64,000 nucleotides of DNA from Bosea sp. BIWAKO-01 (GTDB taxonomy: Bacteria; Pseudomonadota; Alphaproteobacteria; Rhizobiales; Beijerinckiaceae), in the NCBI RefSeq assembly GCF_001748145.1, contig NZ_BCQA01000001.1:2630501-2694500 (forward strand), written 5' to 3'. The notes beneath the pieces are model-generated. The model worked only from the letters and a program-made list of their open reading frames with translations, made no database searches and had not been told where the DNA came from. Positions 10,522 to 20,619 of this stretch are shown in pieces. Both the position numbers and the translations under genes were made by a program. The stretch's first letter is position 1. Each line of letters starts with the position of its first letter.

Positions 10522-11378
10522 TCGACCTCCTGCTCGAACCCTTTGCCTACCAGTACATGGTCAAGGCCATCTGGGTCTCGGCGCTGGTCGGCGGCGTCTG
10601 CGCCTTCCTGTCCTGCTATCTGATGCTCAAGGGCTGGTCGCTGATGGGCGATGCTCTGGCGCATGCGATCGTGCCGGGCGTCGCGCTCGCCTATCTGCTG
10701 AAGCTGCCCTATGCCGCAGGTGCCTTCCTCTCCGGCCTGCTGGCGGCGCTCGCCATGTCCCTGGTCCGGGTGCGCACGCAATTGCGGGAGGATGCGGTGA
10801 TCGGCATCGTCTTCACCACGTTCTTTGCTGTCGGGCTGCTGATCGTCTCGATCAACCCGACTTCGGTGAACGTCCAATCGATCGTGCTCGGCAACATCCT
10901 GGGTATCTCGGACGAGGATGTCGTCCAGGTCGCGATCATCGCCTTCGTCTCTCTGGTGATCCTGATTGCGCGCTGGAAGGACCTGATGCTGGTCTTCTTC
11001 GACGAGAACCAGGCTCGCAGCGTCGGGCTCTCGCCGACGCGGCTGAAGATCCTCTTCTTCGTGCTGCTCAGCGCCTGCACGGTTGCAGCCCTCCAGACGG
11101 TCGGAGCCTGCCTCGTGATCGCCATGGTGGTGACGCCCGGTGCCACCGCCTACCTGCTGACAGACCGCTTCGGCCGCCTGATCATCATCGCGGTTGCGAT
11201 GGGTGTCACGACCAGCGCGATCGGCGCCTATGCCAGCTACTTTCTCGACGGTTCGACCGGCGGGCTGATCGTCGTCTTCCAGACCGTATTGTTCCTGCTC
11301 GCCTTCATCTTCGCGCCGAAGCACGGCCGTCTTGCGGCGCGTCGGGCGGCCCGGACCCTTCCGGAGCAAGCCGCATGA
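10518..11378 (+). CDS. sitC: Manganese/iron ABC transporter, permease 1
   Basis: A 286-residue membrane protein of the ABC-3 permease family with about eight hydrophobic segments. Family motifs are [25 protein letters not shown] near the N terminus and [21 protein letters not shown]. The GTG at 10518 overlaps the sitB stop (GTGA). It pairs with the following gene to form the membrane channel. Confidence 0.92.
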   Translation: MIDLLLEPFAYQYMVKAIWVSALVGGVCAFLSCYLMLKGWSLMGDALAHAIVPGVALAYLLKLPYAAGAFLSGLLAALAMSLVRVRTQLREDAVIGIVFTTFFAVGLLIVSINPTSVNVQSIVLGNILGISDEDVVQVAIIAFVSLVILIARWKDLMLVFFDENQARSVGLSPTRLKILFFVLLSACTVAALQTVGACLVIAMVVTPGATAYLLTDRFGRLIIIAVAMGVTTSAIGAYASYFLDGSTGGLIVVFQTVLFLLAFIFAPKHGRLAARRAARTLPEQAA

Positions 11379-12238
11379 GCCTGATCGAAACCTGGTTCCT
11401 TTCGCCGTTCGCGCATGAGTTCATGCAGCGGGGGCTGATCGTCGCGGTGCTGGTCGGCCTCGTCTGCGCGGTGCTTTCCTGCTTCCTCGTGCTCAAGGGC
11501 TGGTCGCTGATGGGGGATGCGGTCTCGCATGCGGTGCTGCCCGGCATCGTGCTCGCCCATATCCTGAGCTTGCCGCTGGCGATCGGCGCCTTCGCTGCCG
11601 GGCTCGGCTGCTCCGTCGGTATCGGCTACCTCAAGCAGAACAGCCGGGTGAAGGAGGACACGGTGATGGGCATCGTCTTCTCCGGCATGTTTGCGCTGGG
11701 GCTGGTGCTCTTCGTCAAGGTCGATAGCGACCAGCACCTGATGCACATCCTGTTCGGCAATATGCTTGGCGTGCGCTGGGCCGATATCGCGGAGACGGCG
11801 CTGATCGCGGTGCCGACCATCGCGATCATGCTGGCGAAGCGGCGCGATTTTCTGCTGGTCTCCTTCGATCCGGCTCATGCGCGGGCCATCGGCCTGCCGG
11901 TCGCAGCGCTGAACTTCGGCTTGCTGATACTGCTGGCGCTGACGATCGTCGCTGCACTCAAGGCAGTCGGTATCATCCTGGTCGTTGCCATGCTGATCGC
12001 GCCGGGTGCCATCGGCTATCTGATGACGCGCCAGTTCGACCGGATGCTCGTGGTGGCGGCCGGCGTTGCGACCGTCTCGAGCGTGCTCGGCACGATCCTG
12101 AGCTTTCATCTCGATGCCGCGACCGGCCCATGCATCGTCGTGGTCCAGGCCGGCTTCTTCCTTGCGGCGCTTGCCCTCAATCTCTGGCGCGCATCGCGAC
12201 GCGCCAGTCTCGGCGCCAGCGTCTCACCGGTGCAATGA
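11375..12238 (+). CDS. sitD: Manganese/iron ABC transporter, permease 2
   Basis: A 287-residue ABC-3 family permease, paralogous to the gene just upstream. It shares the [17 protein letters not shown] motif and the later ILVVAMLIAPGAIGYLMT. The frame is open upstream, but the ATG at 11375 overlaps the sitC stop (ATGA) and matches the family N terminus. It is the last gene of sitABCD and converges on the monooxygenase gene, three bases away. Confidence 0.92.
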   Translation: MSLIETWFLSPFAHEFMQRGLIVAVLVGLVCAVLSCFLVLKGWSLMGDAVSHAVLPGIVLAHILSLPLAIGAFAAGLGCSVGIGYLKQNSRVKEDTVMGIVFSGMFALGLVLFVKVDSDQHLMHILFGNMLGVRWADIAETALIAVPTIAIMLAKRRDFLLVSFDPAHARAIGLPVAALNFGLLILLALTIVAALKAVGIILVVAMLIAPGAIGYLMTRQFDRMLVVAAGVATVSSVLGTILSFHLDAATGPCIVVVQAGFFLAALALNLWRASRRASLGASVSPVQ

Positions 12239-12241
12239 TGC

Positions 12242-13252
12242 TTACGCGGCCCTGCTCTGGTTTCTCGCCAGGGTCGGAACGAGGCCGGAGAGGATCTCGT
12301 AGGAGCGCTTGCGAGCGCTGCGATCGTGGATCGGCGCCGTGACCATCACCTCGTCGGCCCCTGTCGCGTCGAGGAACGCATCGAGCTGACGCTTCAGGCT
12401 TTCCGGCGAGCCGACGAAGGCGTAGCGCAGCATCTGCGAGACATGGGCCTTCTCGGCCGGGGACCAGTAGCTTTCGATATCGTCGATCGGTGGCTGCAGC
12501 TTGCCGCGCGTGCCGCGAATCATGTCGATGAAGCGCTGCTGGACCGAGGTGAAGAGATAGCGAGCCTCCTCATCAGTATCGGCGGCAATGACGTTGATGC
12601 CCGGCATCGCATAGGGCCGATCCAGCTGCTCCGACGGCTTGAAACGCTCGCGGTAGATCGCAAGCGCCTGAATCAGTGCGTCCGGTGCGAAATGCGAGGC
12701 GAAGGCGTAGGGCAGGCCAAGTTCTGCAGCGAGCTGCGCGCCGAACAGGCTGGAACCCAGGATCCAGAGCGGCACCTCGGTGCCTCCCCCCGGCACGGCC
12801 TGCACCACCTGCCCGGGCTGCACGGGGGCGAGGAAAGCCTGCACCTCGAGCACATCCTGCGGAAAGCTGTCCGAGGCCATCGGGTCGCGTCGCAGCGCGC
12901 GGACCGTGCGCTGGTCGGTGCCGGGAGCGCGGCCGAGGCCGAGATCGATCCGGCCCGGATAGAGCGATTCCAGCGTTCCGAACTGCTCGGCAATGACGAG
13001 AGGCGCGTGGTTGGGCAGCATGATGCCGCCGGCGCCGAGGCGGATAGTCTTGGTTCCGGCGGCAAGATAGCCGATCACCACTGCCGTTGCGGCGCTGGCG
13101 ATGCCGACCATGTTGTGATGCTCGGCGACCCAGTAGCGGCGATAGCCGAGCGCCTCGGCGTGGCGGGCAAGTTCGAGAGAATTGCGCAGAGCGTCGCCGG
13201 GCTCCTGCCCCTCGATCACCGGGGAGAGGTCGAGGACCGAGAAATCAACCAT
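12242..13252 (-). CDS. LLM-class flavin-dependent oxidoreductase (luciferase-like, MsnO8 type)
   Basis: A 336-residue TIM-barrel flavin monooxygenase-like protein. It begins [16 protein letters not shown] and carries [39 protein letters not shown] and PLWILGSS, the usual pattern of the MsnO8/YhbW group. Such enzymes use reduced FMN supplied by a partner; the substrate cannot be read from sequence. The frame is open upstream of the ATG at 13252, but family similarity starts there. It is divergent from a TetR gene that may regulate it. Confidence 0.88.
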   Translation of the reverse strand: MVDFSVLDLSPVIEGQEPGDALRNSLELARHAEALGYRRYWVAEHHNMVGIASAATAVVIGYLAAGTKTIRLGAGGIMLPNHAPLVIAEQFGTLESLYPGRIDLGLGRAPGTDQRTVRALRRDPMASDSFPQDVLEVQAFLAPVQPGQVVQAVPGGGTEVPLWILGSSLFGAQLAAELGLPYAFASHFAPDALIQALAIYRERFKPSEQLDRPYAMPGINVIAADTDEEARYLFTSVQQRFIDMIRGTRGKLQPPIDDIESYWSPAEKAHVSQMLRYAFVGSPESLKRQLDAFLDATGADEVMVTAPIHDRSARKRSYEILSGLVPTLARNQSRAA

Positions 13253-13458
13253 GCAGCGCTCCTGCGTATCGACGCCCGGCTCATCATGCCGCGCCCGTGG
13301 CAGATGGGAGTGCAGCCGGCTTGCGTCCAGCCCTCTCGCGATCTGGCATGACGCTAATGCAGAGGCGTTCTGGCGAGAGGATCCATCCGCGACGCGGCGC
13401 ACTGGACGGCGGCTCGAAACGGCTCCAGAAGGGCGCAATCAATGCGGCGGAGTGAGAT

Positions 13459-14058
13459 ATGAAGCAGGAGATCAAGCAAATCTCGGCAGAGCTCCTGATC
13501 CGCAATGGCTACCAGGGCTTCCGCTTCCGGGATGTCGCAGACGTCCTCAACACGACGCGCGCGAACATCCACTACTACTACGGCAACAAGCTCAACCTCG
13601 CCGAGGAGGTGATTGTCGACTACGTCGAGCAGACGCTGGCGAACTGGGAGGCGAACTGGCGCAGCGACAAGAGCTTTGAAGACAAGATTCATGGCATGAT
13701 GGAGTCGAACCGTCAGCGCTATCTCCGCTACAATCCAACGGCGACGACCGCCAATCCCTGGAGCCTGATCGGCCGGATGCGGCTGGAGCAGGATGTGATC
13801 GGCCCAAAGGCGCGCGAGGCGCTGGCTCAGTTCGGCCTGACGCTCGAGAATCTCGTGGTCGCCGGAATTGATCAGGCCGTGGCACGCGGCGAGCTTTCCG
13901 ACGACATCCCGCGCGGCGATATCGCGCTGCAACTGGTCGCCATCGCCAATAGCGCCGGGCCGATCACGCAGGATGGCGGGAATTTCGATCGGCTCGAGCA
14001 ACTCTACCGCTCATTCAGCCGTATCGTGCACCATGCCTATGGCCACAGGCGGGCCTAG
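13459..14058 (+). CDS. TetR/AcrR family transcriptional regulator
   Basis: A 199-residue repressor with an N-terminal helix-turn-helix: GFRFRDVADVLNTTRANIHYYYGNKLNL. The C-terminal half is a helical ligand/dimer domain without recognisable specificity. It is divergent from the flavin-dependent oxidoreductase gene with 206 bases between them. I found no clear palindrome in that gap, so control of the neighbour is only a guess from position. Confidence 0.88.
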   Translation: MKQEIKQISAELLIRNGYQGFRFRDVADVLNTTRANIHYYYGNKLNLAEEVIVDYVEQTLANWEANWRSDKSFEDKIHGMMESNRQRYLRYNPTATTANPWSLIGRMRLEQDVIGPKAREALAQFGLTLENLVVAGIDQAVARGELSDDIPRGDIALQLVAIANSAGPITQDGGNFDRLEQLYRSFSRIVHHAYGHRRA

Positions 14059-14151
14059 CTCCCGGCTCAGGGAACGCTGAGGCGGGATTCGCGTTTCGTT
14101 TCGTGGCGCGGCGTGCATCGCGGCAATCAGTGATCCGAAGCGGGGGATGTC

Positions 14152-14343
14152 ATGGCGAGCGCGGTCAAGAAGGCCAATCCGGCCACGCAAAGCCTGCGCA
14201 AGGAGCAGGCGGAGCAAAGGAAGGCGCAACGCGGGAAGGGCAAGGACGCCGATTTGAACGATGCTCTTCAGGCGACCTTTCCGGCCAGCGATCCGGTTGC
14301 ATTGGAAAGCCCGACGAGTACAGGAGCGGCGAAGCGGACGTGA
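14152..14343 (+). CDS. Small FPASDP-motif protein of unknown function
   Basis: A 63-residue, very hydrophilic protein. The N-terminal half is Lys/Gln/Arg rich (KEQAEQRKAQRGKGK). The C-terminal half has LNDALQATFPASDPVA, a motif I know from small uncharacterised alphaproteobacterial proteins. No signal peptide or membrane segment is present. The ATG at 14152 has a GGGGGA purine tract about seven bases before it. The 183-base space to the CoA-transferase start holds the palindrome TTGCATGCAA (14444-14453). Confidence 0.7.
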   Translation: MASAVKKANPATQSLRKEQAEQRKAQRGKGKDADLNDALQATFPASDPVALESPTSTGAAKRT

Positions 14344-14526
14344 TTCCGCGGCTCAAGCTTCGGCGGTCGTTTGCATACATTCTTCCAGAATATTCGCGAA
14401 CGCTCTGAGTGCACTGGTCGAGAATGACTACGCTCGCATAGTTTTGCATGCAAGATGCTGGAGGCGTTGACGCCCTGCCGGGGCGCACCCATAGTCGGCG
14501 CCCTTGTCGTCAACGCCTGCCGAGCC

Positions 14527-15720
14527 ATGCCCCGCCCGACGCCTTCCACCGCCCTTGCGAAACTGCGTGTTCTCGATCTGTCACGGGTGCGGGCCGGACC
14601 GACCTGCGCACGCGTCTTTGCGGATTTCGGTGCCGATGTGATCAAGGTCGAAAGCCCGCCGGGGCTCGACCCGAACGAGAACATGAGCGGCGCGCGGCAT
14701 GGCTATGACATGCAGAACCTGCACCGCAACAAGCGCTCGCTGACGCTGAACCTGAAGACTGCCGAGGGCAAAGCGATCCTGCTCAAGCTGATCGAGAGTG
14801 CCGATCTGCTGATCGAGAATTTTCGCCCGGACGTGAAGGACAGGCTCGGGCTCGATTTCGACACGCTGCACAGGCTCAATCCGCGCCTGATCCTGGTCTC
14901 TGTTTCCGGGTTCGGCCAGAGCGGTCCCTACCGGACCCGCGCCGGCTTCGACCAGATCGCCCAAGGGATGGGTGGAATGATGTCGGTCACCGGGCTGCCG
15001 GGGCAGGGGCCGGTGCGCGCCGGAATTGCGGTCGCAGATTCGGCCGCGGGCCTCTATGGCGCGCTTGGCGCGCTGGTTGCGATCACCGAGCGCGAGACGT
15101 CGGGGCTTGGCCAATGGGTGCAGACCTCCCTGCTCGAAGCCCAGATTGCGATGATGGATTTCCAGGCCGCGCGCTTCCTGGTCGAGGGGACGGTGCCGCC
15201 GCAGGCGGGGAACGATCACCCCTATTCGACGCCGATGGGCGTCTACGCGACCAGGAACGGCCATATCAATATCGGTGTCGGCGCCGAGGGCCATTGGCGC
15301 TCCTTCTGCAAGGCGATCGGTCATCCCCAGCTCGGCGACAACCCGGTCTATGACAGCATGGAAAAGCGCTACGACAAGCGCCCGGAACTGCGGGTCATCA
15401 TCGAGAGCATCCTGACCCAGAGGGATTCGGCGCATTGGCTTGCCGCCTTCGAGGAACATGCCGTTCCGGCCGGACCGATCTATGGCGTCGACGAGATGTT
15501 CGACGACCCGCAGGTGCAGCATCTCGGCATCGCGCAGCCGGTGAGTCATCCGATCCTTGGGGATTTCAGGGTGGTGGGCGAGCCGGTCGGGCTATCGCGG
15601 ACGCCGGCCGGAGTGGTGTCGCCGACGCCGGAGGCAGGGGAGCACAATGCCGAGATCCTGGCCGAGCTCGGCTACGATCCAGGCGCGGTCGCGCGGTTGC
15701 GCGAGGCCGGGGCGATCTGA
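14527..15720 (+). CDS. Family III CoA-transferase (CaiB/BaiF)
   Basis: A 397-residue enzyme that moves CoA between carboxylic acids. The N-terminal LRVLDLSRVRAGPTCARVFADFGADVIKVE block and the catalytic Asp142 in GFDQIAQG are typical of the family. The start at 14527 (MPRPTPS) matches usual lengths; an in-frame ATG at 14455 would add 24 residues. It is 15 bases upstream of a crotonase gene, and the nearby TRAP transporter could supply the acid. The actual acid and CoA donor are unknown. Confidence 0.9.
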   Translation: MPRPTPSTALAKLRVLDLSRVRAGPTCARVFADFGADVIKVESPPGLDPNENMSGARHGYDMQNLHRNKRSLTLNLKTAEGKAILLKLIESADLLIENFRPDVKDRLGLDFDTLHRLNPRLILVSVSGFGQSGPYRTRAGFDQIAQGMGGMMSVTGLPGQGPVRAGIAVADSAAGLYGALGALVAITERETSGLGQWVQTSLLEAQIAMMDFQAARFLVEGTVPPQAGNDHPYSTPMGVYATRNGHINIGVGAEGHWRSFCKAIGHPQLGDNPVYDSMEKRYDKRPELRVIIESILTQRDSAHWLAAFEEHAVPAGPIYGVDEMFDDPQVQHLGIAQPVSHPILGDFRVVGEPVGLSRTPAGVVSPTPEAGEHNAEILAELGYDPGAVARLREAGAI

Positions 15721-15735
15721 AGGAGCAGCGGGTTG

Positions 15736-16515
15736 ATGAACGACGAGATTCTCTACGATCTGAAGGACGGGGTCGGCACCATCACCCTCAACCGTCCGCA
15801 GGCCCGCAACGCGCTGACCTTCGGGATGTATGACCGCATCGCCGCGATCTGCGGCGATATCGAGAGCCATGGTTCGCCCAAGGTGCTGATCCTGACAGGG
15901 GCAGGCGACAAAGCCTTCGCTGCAGGCACCGACATCTCGCAGTTTCGTGCCTTCGACAAGCCAGAGGACGCCCTCAACTACGAGACGCGGATCGAGGAGA
16001 TCATCACCACCATCGAAAGCTGCCCGATTCCGACGATCGCCGCGATCTCGGGCGCGGTGACCGGCGGCGGAGCAGCCATCGCCTGCGCCTGCGATCTCAG
16101 GGTCGCGACGCGCTCGGCCCGCTTCGGCTTCCCGATCGCACGCACGCTCGGCAACTGCCTGTCGATGAACAACCTCGCCCGGCTCGCCTCGCTGCTTGGG
16201 CCCGCGCGGGTCAAGGACATGGTCTTCACGGCTCGGTTGATCGAGGCAGAGGAAGGCCACCGCGCCGGCCTCTACGGCGAACTGGTGGCCGATCATGCGG
16301 CTCTGCTTACGCGGGTCGGAGAGTTGGCGCAGACCATTGCGGGTCATGCGCCGCTGACGATGCGCGCCACAAAGGAAGGCTTGCGCCGGATCGCCGCTGC
16401 GCGCGGCCATGCCGACGACGAGGACCTCGTCCTGATGTGCTATATGAGCGCCGACTTCCGTGAGGGCATGGAAGCCTTCCTGGCCAAGCGCGCGCCCAAC
16501 TGGCAAGGGCGATAG
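15736..16515 (+). CDS. Crotonase (enoyl-CoA hydratase/isomerase) superfamily protein, atypical
   Basis: A 259-residue crotonase-fold protein with the oxyanion-hole regions AFAAGTDISQF and GAVTGGGAAIACACDLRVA. Both glutamates of classical enoyl-CoA hydratase are missing: the first position (GGGCE in hydratases) is Ala here, and the second (QPE) is Ile in FGFPIARTLG. So it should not be called a hydratase on this evidence. A close paralogue with the same replacements is at 38800-39576. It forms an operon with the CoA-transferase gene; AAGGAG lies before the ATG at 15736. Confidence 0.88.
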   Translation: MNDEILYDLKDGVGTITLNRPQARNALTFGMYDRIAAICGDIESHGSPKVLILTGAGDKAFAAGTDISQFRAFDKPEDALNYETRIEEIITTIESCPIPTIAAISGAVTGGGAAIACACDLRVATRSARFGFPIARTLGNCLSMNNLARLASLLGPARVKDMVFTARLIEAEEGHRAGLYGELVADHAALLTRVGELAQTIAGHAPLTMRATKEGLRRIAAARGHADDEDLVLMCYMSADFREGMEAFLAKRAPNWQGR

Positions 16516-16525
16516 GGCTGCCCCG

Positions 16526-17275
16526 TCAGGGCGTCTCATGCTCGTCGTCGCCCTGTGGCATTGGCGTCTCGGCCGCATGCTCTAGCCCCGGGTTCGCGGC
16601 GGCAAGGATCGCGGCGAGGCTGTTGGCAAAATGGATCTCGATGAGCCGCGCCAGGCCCTCCCCATCGCGGGCGACGAGGGCGGCGAGCATGGCATCGTGC
16701 TCCTGCATCGCCGCTTTCCAGCGCGTGGGTTGAAGGTTCGGGAGGTATTTCGCGCGCTCGATGCGTGCGGACAATCCTTCCCAGGCTTCGAGCAGGGCCG
16801 CATTGCGCGCCGCCTCGACAAGCGCGCGATGAATCTGCTGATTGAGCGCGAAATACTCCAGCTGCTCGGCGCGCGCCTGGTGCCGCATCATCCGGTAATG
16901 CAGCATGCCGATCTCGGCGACGGTCTCGTCCGAGATGCTCTTGCAGGCGAGCCGCGCCGCCAACGCTTCCAAGGTGCTGACGACTTCGTAGAGCCCCAGG
17001 ATATCGTCCAGGGTCAGTGAGGCGACTTCGGCGCCGCGATTTTGCGTCAGCCTCACCAATCCCTGTGCTGCCAATGTGCGCAGGGCCTCCCGCAAGGGGG
17101 TACGCGAGACGCCGAGCTGTTCGCAGATCTCCTGCTCCCGCAGCTTCTGTCCCGCCGGTAATTCGCCGGTGATGATCATCCGGCGCAGCGTCGCGACCGT
17201 CGCGCCATGCAGGCGCCCCTTGCGACCGGGCTGAGGGTTGCCGGTCTCTGGAACAGGCGTCGGCGTCGTGGTCAT
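16526..17275 (-). CDS. GntR-family regulator with FCD domain
   Basis: A 249-residue regulator with an N-terminal winged helix (GELPAGQKLREQEICEQLGVSRTPLREALRTLAAQGLV) and a C-terminal FCD domain, which binds a metal and small carboxylates. The ATG at 17275 has GAGG just upstream on its strand; an in-frame GTG at 17308 has no ribosome site. It lies between the CoA-transferase/crotonase pair and the TRAP genes and probably senses the acid they handle. It converges on the crotonase gene with a ten-base gap. Confidence 0.9.
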   Translation of the reverse strand: MTTTPTPVPETGNPQPGRKGRLHGATVATLRRMIITGELPAGQKLREQEICEQLGVSRTPLREALRTLAAQGLVRLTQNRGAEVASLTLDDILGLYEVVSTLEALAARLACKSISDETVAEIGMLHYRMMRHQARAEQLEYFALNQQIHRALVEAARNAALLEAWEGLSARIERAKYLPNLQPTRWKAAMQEHDAMLAALVARDGEGLARLIEIHFANSLAAILAAANPGLEHAAETPMPQGDDEHETP

Positions 17276-17422
17276 GAGGCCTCGGGTCACGGGCGGCACC
17301 TCGCCCACCGTCCCAGCACGTCTCGCAGGGCCCCTGATCTGTAGGCAAGGCTGCGGCCCCGAACAAGCGGGGCCGCAATGGCTAGCAGGCTCCTCGACTG
17401 CTCGAGGGCGCCCGAGCTGTGT

Positions 17423-18751
17423 TCAGCCGTAGAGATATTTCGGCAGCCAGAGCGCAATCCCCGGGAAGATGTAGACCAGCACCATCGCGAACAGCACGAT
17501 CAGCAGATAGGGCATCACGCCGGCGAATATCTGGTTGATGGTGACATGCGGCGGCGCGATGCCCTTCAGATAGAAGGGCGCCATCGCCACAGGCGGGGAG
17601 AGGAACGAGGTCTGGATATTGAGCGCGATCAGGATGCCGAAGAACAGCGGGTCGATATTGAAGAACTGCAGCAACGGCAGGAAGATCGGCACGAAGATCA
17701 CGATGATCTCGGTCCATTCCAGCGGCCAGCCGAGCACGAAGATGATCAACTGCGCGACGATCAGGAACATCGTCGGCGACAGGTTCATCGCCGTGACCAG
17801 ATCCTTGATCGGTTCGTGACCGCCGAGAATCGCGAAGATCGAGGAGAAGATGTAGGAGCCGACGAAAAGCCAGCAGACCATCGCCGAGGTGCGAGCCGTC
17901 AGGATGACCGATTCTCTGACCCTGCCGAATGAGAGCGAGCGATAGGCCGCGGCCAGGATCAGGCTGCCGAGCGAACCGATGGCCGCGGCCTCGGTCGGCG
18001 TTGCGAGCCCGAAGAAGATCGCGCCGAGCACGGACATGATCAGGATGGTCAGCGGGAAGAAGCTGGTCATCAGTGCCCAGATGACCTTGCTCCAGGGAAC
18101 GTCGGTCTGTTCCTTCGGCAGCCTTGGCGCCAGCGCCGGGTTGAGGGTGCAGCGGATGATGACATAGACCATGTAGAGTCCGGCCAGCAGCAGCCCGGGG
18201 AAGAGAGCGCCCGCATAGAGTTTCGGAACCGAGACGCCCGCGGTTGCCCCATAGAGGATCAGCATGACGCTCGGTGGAATCAGGATGCCGAGGCAGCCAC
18301 CGGCACAGACGACGCCAGCCGAGAGCTTCACATCGTAGCCGGCACGCAGCATGGCGGGAAACGCGAGCAGCCCCATCAGCGTCACCACCGCCCCGACGAT
18401 GCCGGTTGCGGTCGCGAAAATCGCGCAGGTCGCGAGCGTCGCGATGGCGAGTGAGCCGGGAACATTGCCGAGCGCGATCTGGATCGAGTGGAACAGCCTG
18501 TCGAGGATGTTCGCCCGCTCGATGATGTAGCCCATGAAGATGAAGAGTGGGATCGAGACCAGCACATCGCTGGCCATGACCGAATAGGCTCGCTGTACGA
18601 CCAGCGCGAAGACATTGTCGCCCATCGCCCAGTAACCGAAGCCGACGCCGAGAGCCATCAGCGTGAAGGCGATGGGGAAGCCGAGCATGATGAAGAGGAT
18701 GAACAGGACGAGCATGACCACGCCCAGTTCGGGATTGCCCAGACCGAACAT
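17423..18751 (-). CDS. dctM: TRAP transporter large permease, DctM subunit
   Basis: A 442-residue inner-membrane protein with about twelve hydrophobic segments. The DctM patterns include GFPIAFTLMALGVGF, GILIPPSVMLILYG, ATPTEAAAIGSLGSL and LSPPVAMAPFYLKG. It couples Na+ or H+ to uptake of a carboxylate delivered by the periplasmic protein. Its ATG at 18751 overlaps the dctQ stop by one base (TGATG). Confidence 0.94.
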   Translation of the reverse strand: MFGLGNPELGVVMLVLFILFIMLGFPIAFTLMALGVGFGYWAMGDNVFALVVQRAYSVMASDVLVSIPLFIFMGYIIERANILDRLFHSIQIALGNVPGSLAIATLATCAIFATATGIVGAVVTLMGLLAFPAMLRAGYDVKLSAGVVCAGGCLGILIPPSVMLILYGATAGVSVPKLYAGALFPGLLLAGLYMVYVIIRCTLNPALAPRLPKEQTDVPWSKVIWALMTSFFPLTILIMSVLGAIFFGLATPTEAAAIGSLGSLILAAAYRSLSFGRVRESVILTARTSAMVCWLFVGSYIFSSIFAILGGHEPIKDLVTAMNLSPTMFLIVAQLIIFVLGWPLEWTEIIVIFVPIFLPLLQFFNIDPLFFGILIALNIQTSFLSPPVAMAPFYLKGIAPPHVTINQIFAGVMPYLLIVLFAMVLVYIFPGIALWLPKYLYG

Positions 18752-19326
18752 CAAATAGATCCCTCGCGGGTTGCGGCTTCCTCGAGGATGACCTTCTCGG
18801 TCTCCTCGACATCATGCAGGCGAGGGGGCCATTCGCCCGTGCGCAGGCAGATGACGCAGCGCGCGACCTCGGCGAGTCCCTGGACGAACATCAGGACCCC
18901 GACAATCGGGATCAGCGACTTGAAGTGATAAAGCGGCGGCCCGTTGGGCGAGTTCGAGGAATGCTCCCCGATCATCCAGGAGAAGGCGGCGAACTTGTAT
19001 CCGGCCCAGGCCAGCGCGATGACTCCGGGGAAGAAGAACAGAAAGTACAGCGCCAGATCGAGCCGGGCCTGAGTGCGCGGGGCCCATTGGCGATAGAGGA
19101 AATCGCCGCGCACATGGGCATTGCGTGCGAGTGCGTAAGGGCCGGCCAGCATGAACAGAGTGCCATAGAGAATGTAGCTGACGTCGAAGGCCCATTCGGT
19201 GGGCGCGCGCAGGACGTAGCGCGAGAAGACCTCGTAGCTGATCGCCAGAGTCAGGATCAGAATCGTCCAGCCGGCGAGTTTCCCGATGGCGGTATTGAAC
19301 TTGTCGATCGCGAGCACGATGCCCAT
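18751..19326 (-). CDS. dctQ: TRAP transporter small permease, DctQ subunit
   Basis: A 191-residue protein with four hydrophobic segments and the family pattern ISYEVFSRYVLRAPTEWAFDVSYIL near the N terminus. It partners DctM in the membrane. I chose the ATG at 19326 because GGAG lies six bases before it on the minus strand; the GTG at 19338 lacks a ribosome site. An 89-base gap separates it from dctP. Confidence 0.92.
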   Translation of the reverse strand: MGIVLAIDKFNTAIGKLAGWTILILTLAISYEVFSRYVLRAPTEWAFDVSYILYGTLFMLAGPYALARNAHVRGDFLYRQWAPRTQARLDLALYFLFFFPGVIALAWAGYKFAAFSWMIGEHSSNSPNGPPLYHFKSLIPIVGVLMFVQGLAEVARCVICLRTGEWPPRLHDVEETEKVILEEAATREGSI

Positions 19327-19415
19327 CAGGGTCTCCACGGCACGTTGCAGAGCTCGTCGGCGCAGACGCCCGCCAGGCCGGCTGCGGCTGGCGGGCGTCT
19401 GGATGCGGGCAGAAC

Positions 19416-20531
19416 TCAGGCCTTGAAGAAGTGGGTGAAGGCCAGTTCGCGCGAAGGCGTGTTGACGCGTTCATAGGCGACCGTGCGCTTGACCCAGGCC
19501 TTCTGCGACTCGACCACCTTCTTGAAGAAGGCGTTTTCGGCAGAAAGCTTGTCGAGCACCTTGTCCCAGGCGACGAGCTGAGCCTTGAGGATCACCTCCG
19601 GGGTCGGGACGACGTTGACGCCCTTGGAGCGCAACATGTCGAGATCCTTGGAATACCGGTCGAGCGCCTTCCAGATCATGTCGGAGGAGGCTGCCTCCGC
19701 CGCATATTTGATGATCGCCTTCTGCTCGGGGGCGAGCGCATCGAACTTCGTCTTGTTGAAGATGAGCTCGAAGCTCTCGGCTGCCTGATGGTAACTTTGC
19801 AGCATGTAGACCTTGGCGACGTCCTGGAAGCCAAGGATCGAGTCGGAGGAGGGATTGTTGAACTCGGCGCCGTCGATGACGCCGCGTTCGAGCGCCGGCA
19901 CGATCTCGCCGCCGGCCAGAATCGTGACTGCGGCCCCCATTTCCTTCATCAGATCGGCCGCGAGGCCGACTGTGCGGTATTTCAGGCCCTTGAAGTCGTC
20001 AGGGGTCTTGAGCTCCTTCTTGAACCAGCCGAGCGGCTGGCACGGCATCGGGCCGCTGAGGAAGCCGACGAGATTGAGCTTCAGCGTCTGGCCGACCAGC
20101 TCGTTATAGAGCTCATAGCCGCCGCCATGGTTCATCCATCCCAGGAAGCTGGTTGCGTCCCAGCCGAGTGACGGGGGGGTGCCGAAGAGCGAGAAGGCCT
20201 TGTTCTTGCCGTACCAATAGGCGCAGACACCATGCCCGCCATCGAGAATGCCGGCCGCAACCGCATCCTGCATCTGGAAGGCGGGGACAACTGCCCCCGC
20301 GGCGAGTACGTCGAGCTTCAGCCGGCCCCCCGACATGTCGTTGACGCGCTTGGCGAAGTCGCCAGCGAATTCATGGAAGATGTCCTTGGTCGGCCAGGTG
20401 GACTGGAACTTCCAGGTCACCGTTTGGGCGCGGCTGACCTGGGGCATGGCAATGGCGCCGGCACCCGCGAGCGTGGCGACCTTGAGGAAGTTGCGACGAT
20501 TCGAGCGAGGTTTAGCGGTCTCCGTAGTCAT
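19416..20531 (-). CDS. dctP: TRAP transporter periplasmic solute-binding protein, DctP
   Basis: A 371-residue binding protein with a twin-arginine signal (NRRNFLKVATLAGAGAIA, cleavage near SRAQ). The mature protein has the DctP pattern with WPTKDIFHEFAGDFAKRV, DDFKGLKYRTVG and GVIDGAEFNNP. This subgroup, with a Tat signal and FNNPSSD, often takes 2-oxo or hydroxy monocarboxylates, but the ligand is not proven by sequence. GGGAGG precedes the ATG at 20531. It is the first gene of the dctPQM operon. Confidence 0.93.
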   Translation of the reverse strand: MTTETAKPRSNRRNFLKVATLAGAGAIAMPQVSRAQTVTWKFQSTWPTKDIFHEFAGDFAKRVNDMSGGRLKLDVLAAGAVVPAFQMQDAVAAGILDGGHGVCAYWYGKNKAFSLFGTPPSLGWDATSFLGWMNHGGGYELYNELVGQTLKLNLVGFLSGPMPCQPLGWFKKELKTPDDFKGLKYRTVGLAADLMKEMGAAVTILAGGEIVPALERGVIDGAEFNNPSSDSILGFQDVAKVYMLQSYHQAAESFELIFNKTKFDALAPEQKAIIKYAAEAASSDMIWKALDRYSKDLDMLRSKGVNVVPTPEVILKAQLVAWDKVLDKLSAENAFFKKVVESQKAWVKRTVAYERVNTPSRELAFTHFFKA

Positions 20532-20619
20532 GGATTCCCTCCCTGGGTGCGCCGCCATGTATCTGGCGTGTCGCTATTGCGGTATGCTGGCCGCGATAAC
20601 CCAGAGTTGCTGTATTCAG

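Noticed and set aside
11237..12109. Long minus-strand open frames opposite sitC/sitD and other genes
   Set aside because: They are antisense shadows of clear transporter genes, rich in Asp/Arg/His without family motifs, as expected in GC-rich DNA.
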